A stretch of 64,000 nucleotides of DNA from Lachnospiraceae bacterium UBA4338 (GCA_002393735.1 DGTK01000007.1:62001-126000); one strand, 5' to 3'. Counted from the first letter of the stretch, positions 16,463 through 27,240 are shown. Numbers and translations are program-made. The notes: generated from the sequence alone by a model not told the origin.

Positions 16463-18183
16463 TATTGAGCACCTCCTTCTACATTTTCTTCAGCAGTAGC
16501 GCCAGCTGCATTCATCATTCTAAGTGCTTCTTCAACTTCTGGGCTAACTTCATTAGCTGTAGCATTTTCAATAAACACAGTAATATCAAACTCCAAATGT
16601 TCAGCAGGAGCAACATCTTCACCATCAGCAATAGCTCTTTCTCTAGCCGCTCTTTCTTCATCGGAAATTTCTTCTTGAACAACTTTAATTGCTGGCAAAG
16701 AATAACCTGTTACATAATCAAGTTTTTGTAATTCAACTATATAATCAGCCACAACATCTTTGTCATCCGTATAGAAAATGGCAGAATATTGAACAGCACC
16801 ATCTGCAGCTTGGAACTGCTTAATCTGTGAATTTGATGGAGAAATCTTCTCTAAATCCAAAATAAAATCAAGGAGTATCTCATTATTGGAATTAGTTGAA
16901 TCAGTAAAGCTCTTAACAATATTATATGCATTTGCTGCATTCTCGTAATTATTAGCAATCTGTTCAATGTCTTCCATTCTTGCAATATCAGCCTCAATCA
17001 ACTGTTTAGCAGCCTTGAGTCCGAAGTAACTAACGGCCTTAATTGCGCTCCAAGTACCCATAACAAGTACAGCAAGAACAATTAAAACAATGAGAAGAAT
17101 ATTTGCTGACTTAGATGCCTGTTCCTTGGATGAACCAACCTGAATCTTGAGTCCGATTGGCTGAAGAACCGCACCGAAGTTGGCAAGATATCTAAGAGCT
17201 GTATCACCGGAAAGATATGCCTTACCACTAACCTTTACACCTTCCAAAGACGAGAATCTGGTTACTTCTGCACCAAGTTCCTGCCTAAGAACTTCATCAA
17301 TACCTGCGATTGATGAGCCTTCACCAAACACCTTAATACCATCGATAATTCTTTCTGGGTTACGGCTTCTGTGATACTCAACAATTCTACCGATTGAACT
17401 TACAAGATAACGAACAGCTTCAGCATATTCTTCTTCAGTAACCTGCTGATCAATCATATCTCTGTTAGAAAGGAGTGTTTTAGCTTCCTTCTCAGTAAGT
17501 TTCTTAATCTCCATCATAGAATTGATAACGGCATTCTTACCATAAGGAACTGAACGCTGAAGAATGATATCCTTACCACTCATAACGTTAACATAAGTAA
17601 GATCCTTTTCAATCTGTAATACGAGTATTGTAGAACTATCCTTCATCTGAAGCGACAGAAGTTGTAGAACCGAGTTACCAAGGTAATCAATATCTTCTAC
17701 CTGAAGTTTAAGTTCTGTAGCCAGCTCATAATAACCATCTACAAGGTCTCTTGGTGCTGCAACAGCTGTAAGACGAATCTTCTTTCCTTCTTCGTCTTGG
17801 AAGTTCTCCATAATGCTGTGAGCAAAAATAAATTCACCAGCAGCAGTCATTGGGAAATACTCTGTTGAGTTTGCTTCTAGGATCTGAGCGATTTTCTTCT
17901 TGCCACCCTTAACAAAAGGAATAACAATTTCCTTACTTGCTATTTTCTTAGAACCAATAGTGAAGATAACTTTGGATGTTGCGAATCCTCTGCCAAATAC
18001 ACTACCTCTAATTGCCTCTGCAAGAGCTGCTACGTCTGTGATGTAACCATCATCGTATGCTCCTGCCGGAGTGGACACTTCGCTCGCGTTGGTAACCGTA
18101 ATGCTTGTTGCGGACTTCTTAGTTATTTCGCAGACACGTGTAACCTCGGCACCAACATGAATGGACAATAGTTTTTGTTCCAT
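16462..18183 (-). CDS. PilM-PilN fusion protein
   Basis: 573 residues joining two pilus subunits that are normally separate. Residues 1-345 are an actin-like PilM domain (SIHVGAEVTRVCEI at the N-terminal phosphate-loop position; IKVFGEGSSIAGIDEVL near its end). Residues 360-380 form a transmembrane helix. Residues 381-545 form a coiled coil and a ferredoxin-like domain, as in PilN. In typical systems PilM binds a short N-terminal peptide of PilN (INLLP); here the two are covalently linked and no such peptide is visible before the helix. It lies between the prepilin peptidase and PilO, exactly where pilM and pilN would be. Ribosome site AAAGGGGAC. Confidence 0.88.
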   Translation of the reverse strand: MEQKLLSIHVGAEVTRVCEITKKSATSITVTNASEVSTPAGAYDDGYITDVAALAEAIRGSVFGRGFATSKVIFTIGSKKIASKEIVIPFVKGGKKKIAQILEANSTEYFPMTAAGEFIFAHSIMENFQDEEGKKIRLTAVAAPRDLVDGYYELATELKLQVEDIDYLGNSVLQLLSLQMKDSSTILVLQIEKDLTYVNVMSGKDIILQRSVPYGKNAVINSMMEIKKLTEKEAKTLLSNRDMIDQQVTEEEYAEAVRYLVSSIGRIVEYHRSRNPERIIDGIKVFGEGSSIAGIDEVLRQELGAEVTRFSSLEGVKVSGKAYLSGDTALRYLANFGAVLQPIGLKIQVGSSKEQASKSANILLIVLIVLAVLVMGTWSAIKAVSYFGLKAAKQLIEADIARMEDIEQIANNYENAANAYNIVKSFTDSTNSNNEILLDFILDLEKISPSNSQIKQFQAADGAVQYSAIFYTDDKDVVADYIVELQKLDYVTGYSLPAIKVVQEEISDEERAARERAIADGEDVAPAEHLEFDITVFIENATANEVSPEVEEALRMMNAAGATAEENVEGGAQ

Positions 18184-18257
18184 TTTTTGTCCCCTTTCGT
18201 AGTTTTATTTTTTCTTCTTTTTATAACTAAATCAGCTTTTGCTGAATTAATCCAAAA

Positions 18258-19040
18258 CTAAACTCTAAATAAACCCATATACCAATTTATAATTGGTTGT
18301 CCTACTATAAATGTAAGATATATGCCCATAGCGAGATACGGACCAAATGCCAACTCACTATTTTTCTTCTGAACTCTCATTCTAATCAAATGTATAACAG
18401 AGCCAAGAGCACATCCTAATATCATAGCAAGCAATATATGCTTCCAACCCAGTAATAAGCCAGCCGCAAACATGAGTTTTACGTCTCCCATACCCATTGC
18501 TCTCCCTTTCGAAAGCGCAACAATCAGGAAAAACAATCCGCTAACAACCAGCATTCCTATAACATATTCATACCAGTGAGTGTAGTCAAAACAAATTCTG
18601 GCTATTCCCAGTACAAATATTGCAATATTAAGTGGAAGCGGTATTTCTTTTGTTCTTTCATCGATTACTGCTAACACAATAAGTACTGACGAACACAAGC
18701 AAAACAGTATAGTCTCTATTTTTAATCCATTGGCACAAACAACACCCATCCACAAAATAGCATTTAGCGCTTCAACTAACGGATACTGTATGGAAATGTG
18801 CTTTTTACAACTTCTGCACTTGCCTCCCTGAATAATATAACTAAACAGTGGAATAAGTTCATACCAACTAAGAACATGTCCACAGTGCATACAATGTGAT
18901 CTTTCAATAGCAATGTCTTCTTTCAATGGAATTCTGTATATCAGTACATTTAGAAAACTTCCTATTACTATTCCAAATAAAAACAATAATACGAATAATA
19001 CAATAATTCCATTTGTTCCTAACAACAATAAATCAGACAT
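18258..19040 (-). CDS. pilD: Prepilin peptidase/N-methyltransferase (A24 family)
   Basis: Cleaves the leader of type IV prepilins and methylates the new N-terminus. The 260-residue membrane protein has the N-terminal methylase part with GSFLNVLIYR (27-36) and the paired zinc cysteines C50/C53 and C75/C78. The aspartic protease part has catalytic Asp127 (VIDERTKEIP) and Asp186 (GMGDVK). About eight transmembrane helices. The start is the ATG before SDLLLL, with a weak GGAAG site; two upstream in-frame ATGs are possible. Its substrates are the five pilins in this window. Confidence 0.93.
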   Translation of the reverse strand: MSDLLLLGTNGIIVLFVLLFLFGIVIGSFLNVLIYRIPLKEDIAIERSHCMHCGHVLSWYELIPLFSYIIQGGKCRSCKKHISIQYPLVEALNAILWMGVVCANGLKIETILFCLCSSVLIVLAVIDERTKEIPLPLNIAIFVLGIARICFDYTHWYEYVIGMLVVSGLFFLIVALSKGRAMGMGDVKLMFAAGLLLGWKHILLAMILGCALGSVIHLIRMRVQKKNSELAFGPYLAMGIYLTFIVGQPIINWYMGLFRV

Positions 19041-19245
19041 TTCTGCTTCCAAACCAAATTTACACATTCTTACAGTTATTACAATTATAGCAAAACTGCA
19101 AGCGGCTTTCAAGAAGAATATATGGATATTTTAGAACTTTTTAACTAATACATACATTAAATTCGTCAATTTGCACATTCACCGAAATCATTATGCAATT
19201 TTTGCACTTTACCACCGGCAAAAACACGCAACTTCAAGAGAATGC

Positions 19246-21879
19246 TTACTTTCCGCCTAAATCCTGCCCTACTATAGATTTACGTTCAACATATTTAGTT
19301 TCAACAGCAGCAACACATCCTGCAAGCAAAATACCAAATAGCATCATAACAAGTCCTGTCGTTATATTGTTATCATAGTACCTAAGTACCACTTCATGCT
19401 CCCCTTCGGGAATGTCCACTCCTATAAAAGCATCATCAACCAAAGGGATGACTTTGGTTTCAATTCCATCTACATAAGCCTTCCAGCCTTCTTGATAAGG
19501 TATTGACAAGAAAAGGATTTCGTCCTGCGTATCTTTATTTATGTTGCCTTTTATATATCCATCGCCATAATCAGCAACTTCTAATATGTCATCAGACAAT
19601 TCGCCATATATATGCTGTAACTGTTCTTCATTGGAAGAATAGAAATATGCTTTTTCGAATGTTGCCCACGACTGTCTCGTCCCGCCCATAACAATATATA
19701 TTTCACTGTCATCCTCTGCGGTTTCCACAATATGCGGCGACAAAAGGAATGAGTCCATTATGAGTGGACCGGTTTCCATTTCACTGTTTGTTACAATCGG
19801 AGAATCTCCCGCTTCCATTACGAAAGGGGTTGTAAAATATGCGTAATCCGTCTTATTGGTTTCATCATAAAAAACAACAAACCCCGATTCAGCTGCATTA
19901 TCAAGAGCAAAATAAGGATAATCATCCGTTTCAACCTGATGAGCATTATAATAATCAATTTTAATATTTTCTCCTGAATTGGTATAATATTCTACTTCTT
20001 CACCAATCATCGCACTAAGCAATTTATTCTGATTGGCAAAAGGATTTTTATCATCAGTTAATGTAACATTACAAATGCCATCAGATACCATATACCCAAT
20101 TGGCAACCAGCAATCATTAAGTTCATAGTGTGCTTCATCCAAACGTTTATTCCATGTACTCGATACAATAGTATACTTTTCGCCCATCAACATTCGAGTT
20201 ATTTCCGTAGAACCCATATCTCTATGTGTAAGCGCGCTTGACACATATCCCAGACGGCCCAGCGTTTTTCTTAAATTTTGGTTTTGATAAGACGAAAAAA
20301 CGCCAATAGTCCTATAGAAATATTTCATAGAATCATTACAATATAGAGAATTCGGCGAATATACCCGATACCATCCTTTATCATCTTCGTTTAACTTTTT
20401 TACTACATTCTCAATCTGGTTGTTATAAAAAAAATAAACTTTCGTTTCTTCCGATTTGACTTTTTGATTAATACTACCATAGAACAGCCCATTCACACAT
20501 AATTCCACAAAAACAAGACTTAGCAATATTTTTTGAAATAGTATTTTTTTGGCATCATTTCTAACATATCTATATATTACGAACCCATAGATAACCGCAA
20601 AAATGATGTTAACCAGCAAAACTTTAGGATCCAATCCAATAATGTAATTATATAATCTAACCTGTATTACACTGTATAACACAAAAATAATAACACTTAT
20701 ACTTGTCCAAGCAACAATGGTTTTAATATTTATACTTTCAATATTTCTTAAACCAAAACCGGCCATGCACAGCAACATAAAAATAATCAAATAAGAATAT
20801 CTGAAATTATACGAATCCGGCGTATCGAAACAGTGAAAAAACATATACAGCGGCTCTATAAAACTCGCAATTACATATATACCTGTTATCAAACAAGCGA
20901 TTATCTTATCTTTTTTATTTATTTTTTTATTTAAAAGAAACGCCAAAACCAGAATCAGCGAAAAAAGACCACAGTAAATATACGGGAAATGTCCGAATTC
21001 TCTGCTCGAAGCCTGGCCAATAAAGAGCTGATTATATAAGTCAAAAACGTTAAGATGAAGTCCCAGAAAAGCCGAACTGTCGCTCACTCTTCCACCCAAA
21101 AAAGCTTTGGCTGTAGGATACAGAACAGGCATTGAAAGACACCCCGCAGATAACGCAACAACTACAAAAACAATAATCTTTTTTATTTTACTCTTAATCG
21201 AAAGTTTTTCATTTTTAATTAAAAGCGCCAAAAAAACTATTGCCGAAAATATCCCCACATTATAACCGGAATAGAAATTCACTACAAAAATATAAGCATA
21301 CGACAATACCAAAAAAACAGCCTTGCTTTTTCCATAAACAAAATTGATTACCAGTCCAATAATAATCGGAAGAATATATAAAGCATCAAACCAGATCATA
21401 TTGGAATAATATGCCAAAGAGAATCCACTCAAAGCATAGGACATTCCAAGAGCAATGCTTAACGGCGAACGTACCCCTATGCGCCTCCTAACAAATGCAT
21501 TGAATGTTGCGGCAGATAATGCCAATTTACCGAATGTTACCGCAAAAGATAAAAGATCAATATTAAAGTCAAATGCATAAATTAATGTAAAAGGACTAAA
21601 ACAGGAATAAAAAGCATATATAGGTAAAGTATCGCTTCCCATGCTTACATACCAGGAATAAATAATATTATGATGACCAAAGAGTTGTTTTAAGAACAGT
21701 TTTGCAAATGAACTATATTGTGCGGCCAAATCAGCGTGCATAAAAGTATGTTCACCCAAAAGTCGCCCTCTGACAAAGTATATGATTATCCCAGCAAAAA
21801 AAACCAGTCCGGCGGAAACCAAACCTGATGATAACTCTCTTTTATTCAATTTATTGCTCATTTTGTTGCCCACTATCAT
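19246..21879 (-). CDS. YfhO-family membrane protein, copy 1 of the pilus-locus triplet
   Basis: About 877 residues: some 12-14 transmembrane helices in the first 450, an extracytoplasmic domain, and a final helix. Hallmarks shared with the other three copies are a DLAAQYSSF-like first loop, ANPF.NQ..LLSAM in the outer domain, and SIPYQEGWKAYVDG near the end. YfhO proteins are GT-C-fold; in Bacillus and Listeria they transfer sugars from lipid carriers onto lipoteichoic acid outside the membrane. Overlaps copy 2, so translation is coupled. The start could be the ATG at 21879 (with GGGGG upstream) or 21861. Position between major pilin and prepilin peptidase suggests a link to the pilus, which is inference. 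Confidence 0.88.
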   Translation of the reverse strand: MIVGNKMSNKLNKRELSSGLVSAGLVFFAGIIIYFVRGRLLGEHTFMHADLAAQYSSFAKLFLKQLFGHHNIIYSWYVSMGSDTLPIYAFYSCFSPFTLIYAFDFNIDLLSFAVTFGKLALSAATFNAFVRRRIGVRSPLSIALGMSYALSGFSLAYYSNMIWFDALYILPIIIGLVINFVYGKSKAVFLVLSYAYIFVVNFYSGYNVGIFSAIVFLALLIKNEKLSIKSKIKKIIVFVVVALSAGCLSMPVLYPTAKAFLGGRVSDSSAFLGLHLNVFDLYNQLFIGQASSREFGHFPYIYCGLFSLILVLAFLLNKKINKKDKIIACLITGIYVIASFIEPLYMFFHCFDTPDSYNFRYSYLIIFMLLCMAGFGLRNIESINIKTIVAWTSISVIIFVLYSVIQVRLYNYIIGLDPKVLLVNIIFAVIYGFVIYRYVRNDAKKILFQKILLSLVFVELCVNGLFYGSINQKVKSEETKVYFFYNNQIENVVKKLNEDDKGWYRVYSPNSLYCNDSMKYFYRTIGVFSSYQNQNLRKTLGRLGYVSSALTHRDMGSTEITRMLMGEKYTIVSSTWNKRLDEAHYELNDCWLPIGYMVSDGICNVTLTDDKNPFANQNKLLSAMIGEEVEYYTNSGENIKIDYYNAHQVETDDYPYFALDNAAESGFVVFYDETNKTDYAYFTTPFVMEAGDSPIVTNSEMETGPLIMDSFLLSPHIVETAEDDSEIYIVMGGTRQSWATFEKAYFYSSNEEQLQHIYGELSDDILEVADYGDGYIKGNINKDTQDEILFLSIPYQEGWKAYVDGIETKVIPLVDDAFIGVDIPEGEHEVVLRYYDNNITTGLVMMLFGILLAGCVAAVETKYVERKSIVGQDLGGK

Positions 21880-24538
21880 TAACTCCCCCATCTGTTTCCT
21901 CTTTACACATTTTTTCTTCGCTTACAGCACCTGCTTCAACTTTAGTATTCTTTCGCCGGGTGTCCATATATACAACAACCCCAGTAAAAATCAATCCGAC
22001 CAATGAAACTATTCCGCCCTTAACAGCCCACTTATCTGTATATTTGAATTCAATCAAGTGATCACCATATGGTATTTCTGCCCCGAGAAAAGTATTATCT
22101 ACAAGCGCAATCTTGCTGCTCTTTATACCATCAATATAAATATCCCATCCTTCTTCGTAAGGAATTGATGTAAAAAGAATGTCCTTACCTTCCGCTGATG
22201 AAACCATACCTTTAACATATCCATCCTTAAACACTTCTACATCCATTGCACCGGCAGACAGTTTTTCATATGCCTTTTGAAGTTCCAAGTCATTAGTACC
22301 ATAAAAATAGGCCATTTTAAAATAATACTTACTGTCTGTATTTTCATCCATAATAATATAGACATGAGAACCATCATTAAACTGTTTCATTTCCATAATT
22401 TTAGGTTCCGACAAGGCATTGTTATTAAAAGTCAGATAATATTCATTCAAATCATTGTATAAAACAGGGCTTTTCGTATATGCGTATGAATCCATCATCT
22501 CAAAATATGCATATCCGCTGTTATATGTTTCATCAACAAAATCAATATAACCCTTTGGAGCATTATCGTCTGTTATTTCAAAACCAACCACCTCTTCATT
22601 TTCATATATACCATCTCCTACATAGACGTTTTCCGGTCTTATATCAACATTTTCACCTGTGTTATAAAAATAATCTATCTTTTCCCCGCACATTGCAGAG
22701 ATCAAATCATCCTGATTATCGAAAGGATTCGTCTTATCCGCCAAAGAAACACCTTTAATATCATCAGAAATCATATATGCAATCGGCAACGCATCCTTCT
22801 TTTCATATTTAGGTTTAATAGGATCGGCATATGTATTTAAGTCATTAGTATATACATAATAATTTTGACCAAGTAAAATTCTCATAAGAGGTGTGGAACC
22901 ATCTTCAGACATTGCAAGATAATTAGACCTGTATCCAAGTCTCCTCAAGGTAATATTAAGTTTTCCGTTTAAAATAGAAGAAAAAGCATTCACTCCGCCA
23001 TATCCCATAAGCTGGGGATTATTATAAGTAATCGCTTTAGGCATATATATTCTGAATATATCATCCTCTTCCTTAACTTCTTTTATTATTTCTTCTTCCT
23101 CATTATAAAAATAATCATAGAATTCTTTCACTTCGTAAAGAGGTCTTAGATATACATTTCTGAATATGAAACCATTTATCAAAAGTTCACATATTATCAT
23201 TAACGAAAATATAACCTTTGCATACTTTTTTCTTATCAAATACACAAAAATAAACATATATGCCATTAAAAAAATAACATTACATAACGTTACATACATT
23301 ATGTTTGATGGTTGTTCAATATACTCCGGCTTTTTCTGTACATATGAATAGACAGAAATAAAAACAGCCATCAAGACACACATCAATATGTAATAACCAC
23401 TTTTTATGTCGTTTAAATAACTTCTGCAGATACTAAACATCAATAAAAGAGTAAATACAAATAAATATGCGTATCTATGGCCAAAACCATCAGGATTATT
23501 AAATGCATGAATAAACATATATCCCGGTTCCGTCACCGCAAAAAGAATAAGAACAACTGTAATTAATGCAAAAAAAAGTTTTATATTTCTTTTGATTTCT
23601 TTTATAGTATAAAGCAATGGACAGACAACACAAGGAATCAATCCACAATACAGATAAGGATAATATCCGACCTCATCATAAGCCTGACCGATATAAAATT
23701 GTTTCAGCATGTCAAAAATATTAATTATTGTTTCATCAAAGCCAAGAGCATCTTCAGGTGAATTCTGCACAAGACTAACTGCGGTCGGTAAAAGAACAAC
23801 CATTGATATCAAAACCGCCAAAAACACATACATTATATATCTGCAAAATACCTTAATTTTGTCCGTCTTCGCATTATCATCAATCAATACAAGATATAAC
23901 ACAAAAAAGATAAAAGTATATATCCCCACAATATATCCCGTATAAAAATTAACAATAAAAAGAAGGGCATATATTAAAATCAGCGAAGACTCTCTTTTTT
24001 CTTTTAACAGTTTTATTATCATCATAACCGTCACAGGCAGTAAATACACGCCATCTAACCATATTATTACATGGTAATATGCTAAATTAAATCCACACAA
24101 TGCATATGATACCGATAGCAAAACAGTTATGCAGTCCACTTTCTCTGTATTTTTTTTGCAGAGAAGGCAAAATGCATAAGCGCCCAAAGAGAGTTTTGTC
24201 ATAACGAGAAGAAAAGAACTGACATTAATATTTACAGGAAGAAGCAATATCAGATTAAGAGGATTGAAACAGGCATAAAACGCATATTGGGGTATCGTCG
24301 ATCCTCCCAAAGCAAAGTCAAAAGAATATATAAGATTATGATCAACAAATAATTGCCTTAAGAACATTGTAATATACGCAATCATCTGATTCTTCATATC
24401 ACAATGCACAAAAGTTAAATATCCGCCAATAAGTCTTCCCTGAATGGAAAAAATTATTATTCCCATCAAAAATGTAACAATAAAAGTTAACATTGGATAT
24501 TTATTATCTATAATCTTACTTTTTAATTTATTATACAT
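21851..24538 (-). CDS. YfhO-family membrane protein, copy 2 of the triplet
   Basis: 895 residues with the same plan as its neighbours: polytopic N-terminal half, outer domain with TNPFDNQDDLISAMCGEK, and the closing SIPYEEGWDIYIDG segment. A hydrophilic cytoplasmic tail of about 35 residues (rich in Glu and Lys) follows the last helix and is absent from copies 1 and 3. The start is the ATG after AAAAGGAATATA; its first eight bases overlap the stop of copy 3. Divergence from copies 1 and 3 is substantial, so the triplet is not a recent duplication. Confidence 0.88.
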   Translation of the reverse strand: MYNKLKSKIIDNKYPMLTFIVTFLMGIIIFSIQGRLIGGYLTFVHCDMKNQMIAYITMFLRQLFVDHNLIYSFDFALGGSTIPQYAFYACFNPLNLILLLPVNINVSSFLLVMTKLSLGAYAFCLLCKKNTEKVDCITVLLSVSYALCGFNLAYYHVIIWLDGVYLLPVTVMMIIKLLKEKRESSLILIYALLFIVNFYTGYIVGIYTFIFFVLYLVLIDDNAKTDKIKVFCRYIMYVFLAVLISMVVLLPTAVSLVQNSPEDALGFDETIINIFDMLKQFYIGQAYDEVGYYPYLYCGLIPCVVCPLLYTIKEIKRNIKLFFALITVVLILFAVTEPGYMFIHAFNNPDGFGHRYAYLFVFTLLLMFSICRSYLNDIKSGYYILMCVLMAVFISVYSYVQKKPEYIEQPSNIMYVTLCNVIFLMAYMFIFVYLIRKKYAKVIFSLMIICELLINGFIFRNVYLRPLYEVKEFYDYFYNEEEEIIKEVKEEDDIFRIYMPKAITYNNPQLMGYGGVNAFSSILNGKLNITLRRLGYRSNYLAMSEDGSTPLMRILLGQNYYVYTNDLNTYADPIKPKYEKKDALPIAYMISDDIKGVSLADKTNPFDNQDDLISAMCGEKIDYFYNTGENVDIRPENVYVGDGIYENEEVVGFEITDDNAPKGYIDFVDETYNSGYAYFEMMDSYAYTKSPVLYNDLNEYYLTFNNNALSEPKIMEMKQFNDGSHVYIIMDENTDSKYYFKMAYFYGTNDLELQKAYEKLSAGAMDVEVFKDGYVKGMVSSAEGKDILFTSIPYEEGWDIYIDGIKSSKIALVDNTFLGAEIPYGDHLIEFKYTDKWAVKGGIVSLVGLIFTGVVVYMDTRRKNTKVEAGAVSEEKMCKEETDGGVNDSGQQNEQ

Positions 24539-27125
24539 TATATTCCTTTTTCTCCGGTTTGGATCTATCCCAAACAAACATTATAATAATTATAAACCAT
24601 CCGACCAGTGAAAGCATTAGTCCTCTGATCATCCATTTGTCGACGTATTTCAGTTCTATATAGTGCTTTCCTTCCGGAATAACAATTCCTAAAAAAGCAT
24701 TATCAATCAATCTTATCGTTTCAACCTTTTGCCCATCAATATAAGCGTTCCAGTTATCATCATACGGAATTGACGTAAATAATATATCGTTATCTTTTAT
24801 GGATTCAACATATCCTGATACACGACCATCTCCAAATCTATCAATATCAATCGACATACTCTTAAGATGTTCATATACTCCATCCAATATTTCATCATGG
24901 CATCCGTAAAAGTAAGCCTGGTCAAAGTAATATCCATTTACCGTTTGCTCATCAAGTATGATGTAGCATTCCGAACAATCATCAGTTTCGTTCATACTGA
25001 CAATATGCGGCGATGACAGAAACGAAGCATCATATTTATTTCGATATCCTTCATCACTTCCCGAAACAATCGGTGAATCATAATATATATAATTTTCATT
25101 AATACTAAAATAACAATACCTGCTTTCTTTATTAGGATCGATAAATCTAATATTACCATGATTGTTATATAAATCTTCCAAAGAAAACGCAACAACCCGA
25201 CGACCTTCATATTCGCCATCATCAATAATCACATTATCAGTATATAATTCTATGTTGTTTCCTGTGTTATAAAAATAATCCTTATCCTCTCCGCACATCG
25301 CAGATAAAATCATATTTATGTTGTCAAAAGGGTTATCATTAAGTTTAACATCAAATAAATCATCATTGACCATATAGGCAATAGGAAGCCCTCTCTTTTC
25401 TTCAACATTTGATGACCAACCTGCATTATCCTTTCTTATATAAATAATATCATCAACTCCCAACAACAGCCCGGTCGCCTCTGTGTATCCCTGGTCTTTA
25501 ATATCCAGATTGCTTGCCAGATAGCCTAGTTTTCTAATTGTTTTCCTTAAATCGGTATCTATAAATGACGAAAAAATACACAATGATCTATATCCTATGT
25601 TTTGAGATAAATTATATGAAATCGGATCATTTACAATTATTCTTGTATAATCATCTCCTAACTGTTCGACTTTTTTCTCTGTTTCAACACAATACACATC
25701 ATATATATCCTTATATTCAGCCGTACTCCGGTCGAGAGTATTATTAAGTATTATCCCATTATATATTATTTCAATAAATGTTAAAACAATTAGACCTGAC
25801 ACAAATAAATCTTTCTTTTTTTTGTTATAAACAATCATTAATGTATAAATCAATATTATTAAAACATTCAAAACTGCAACTATATAATTTACACTGTGTT
25901 CTATGCTCGATAATTTTCGAAGTAATGAATTATATAAAAGAAAGTAGATAATTAATGACAAAGAAATACTGACAACATATTTCTTTTTTGTTTCAATTAT
26001 ATCATCAAAATATAAGGATACGATAAATAAAATAGTAAACGAAAGTAAAAAAGCAAATCGGTTCCCATAACTGTCTGGATTATTAAATGCATGCATTATC
26101 ATGTATCCCGGTTTAGTAAGGAAGCAGAAAAATAACCACACTATGGGAATAGAAAAATATATTTTTGCTTTATTTTTTATCTTTTTATTAAAATAAAAAA
26201 TAAACATACACATCAAAGAAAACAATCCACAATATACATACGGAGTCAAGCCCTTATCCTGATCGAATACATATTGTCCCATAAATAATTGTTCAATCAG
26301 ATCAAGCATATTAATAGATATTTTTTCAAACCCGGTATTCTCCGAAGCATCATTGTTAATAAGATATACCGCCGTCGGCAACAAAAAAGCAGATGAAATC
26401 AGCACCGAAACAAATATATGTATAATGTAGTTTATTACTTTTCTAAATTTATCTTTTATTTTACTTTCATTCATCCATAATAAGCAAAGAAAAATAATAA
26501 AGGAATAAATACCGATGACGTACCCGGAATAAAAATTACAGATAAAAAGATATGCATAGGAAAACATCAATAAATAAGTTTTCTTTTCGTTTAAAAATCG
26601 ATATATTGCAAGAATAATAATCGGCAACATGTATATGCCATCATGCCAAATAATTACATAATAATATACCAGATTAAAACTGCAAAGAGCATATGCCAAA
26701 GAAAACAACACTATATATTTTTTTCTTTTTTTTGTTACATATATATTCAGTTCCGAAAATGCAAAGGCTCCCAGTGAAACTTTAATTAAAAAAAGTAAAA
26801 AATACCTTATCTCACTCTTCAGTGGAAGCAATAAAATAATATTCAAAAAACTAAAGCATGTTCCATTGGTATAAACCGGTATCGTACCCATTCCCAGTCC
26901 GATATCAAATGAATAAAAGATATTAAAACCTTTAAATAGTTTCCCAAGAAACATCTCTGTCATTGGCATCATTTGATGTTGAAGATCCGAATGAAAATAA
27001 ATATATTTACCATCGGTCAAATAGTCCCGCAGGATAAATATAAATAAGCCGGCAATCATTGTAATAAAAAAAGAAAATATGGAATATTTATGATTTATGA
27101 ATATCTGTTTTATTTTATTTAACAT
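24531..27125 (-). CDS. YfhO-family membrane protein, copy 3 (first transcribed)
   Basis: 864 residues, polytopic, with DLQHQMMPMTEMF in the first loop, DNPFDNINMILSAMCGE in the outer domain and SIPYDDNWNAYIDG near the end. It is noticeably more AT-rich than copy 1, with many AAA/ATA codons. First of three overlapping genes, starting 116 bases after the major pilin stop and beyond a strong terminator. It needs its own promoter or read-through; I could not identify a convincing promoter in the short gap. Ribosome site AGGGT. Confidence 0.87.
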   Translation of the reverse strand: MLNKIKQIFINHKYSIFSFFITMIAGLFIFILRDYLTDGKYIYFHSDLQHQMMPMTEMFLGKLFKGFNIFYSFDIGLGMGTIPVYTNGTCFSFLNIILLLPLKSEIRYFLLFLIKVSLGAFAFSELNIYVTKKRKKYIVLFSLAYALCSFNLVYYYVIIWHDGIYMLPIIILAIYRFLNEKKTYLLMFSYAYLFICNFYSGYVIGIYSFIIFLCLLWMNESKIKDKFRKVINYIIHIFVSVLISSAFLLPTAVYLINNDASENTGFEKISINMLDLIEQLFMGQYVFDQDKGLTPYVYCGLFSLMCMFIFYFNKKIKNKAKIYFSIPIVWLFFCFLTKPGYMIMHAFNNPDSYGNRFAFLLSFTILFIVSLYFDDIIETKKKYVVSISLSLIIYFLLYNSLLRKLSSIEHSVNYIVAVLNVLIILIYTLMIVYNKKKKDLFVSGLIVLTFIEIIYNGIILNNTLDRSTAEYKDIYDVYCVETEKKVEQLGDDYTRIIVNDPISYNLSQNIGYRSLCIFSSFIDTDLRKTIRKLGYLASNLDIKDQGYTEATGLLLGVDDIIYIRKDNAGWSSNVEEKRGLPIAYMVNDDLFDVKLNDNPFDNINMILSAMCGEDKDYFYNTGNNIELYTDNVIIDDGEYEGRRVVAFSLEDLYNNHGNIRFIDPNKESRYCYFSINENYIYYDSPIVSGSDEGYRNKYDASFLSSPHIVSMNETDDCSECYIILDEQTVNGYYFDQAYFYGCHDEILDGVYEHLKSMSIDIDRFGDGRVSGYVESIKDNDILFTSIPYDDNWNAYIDGQKVETIRLIDNAFLGIVIPEGKHYIELKYVDKWMIRGLMLSLVGWFIIIIMFVWDRSKPEKKEYNV

Positions 27126-27192
27126 TTTACCCTACCGCAGCATCACAAGAACTACTGTTAATACTAATAGCATATTTATTAAAAACTTTCAC

Positions 27193-27224
27193 AAAAAAAA
27201 GGCGGACAACAATCCGCCTTTTTT
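27193..27224. terminator. Major pilin terminator
   Basis: AAAAGGCGGA / TCCGCCTTTT stem with a six-base loop, followed on the minus strand by a further run of T. T-runs on both sides make it bidirectional. It would cap the abundant pilin message just after its stop codon and limit read-through into the YfhO genes. Confidence 0.93.
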
Positions 27225-27240
27225 GAATAATCACATTAAA

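Noticed and set aside
19246..27125. Recent gene duplication creating the YfhO triplet
   Set aside because: The copies share motifs only; loops, tails and base composition differ, so the duplication is old or the copies were gained separately.
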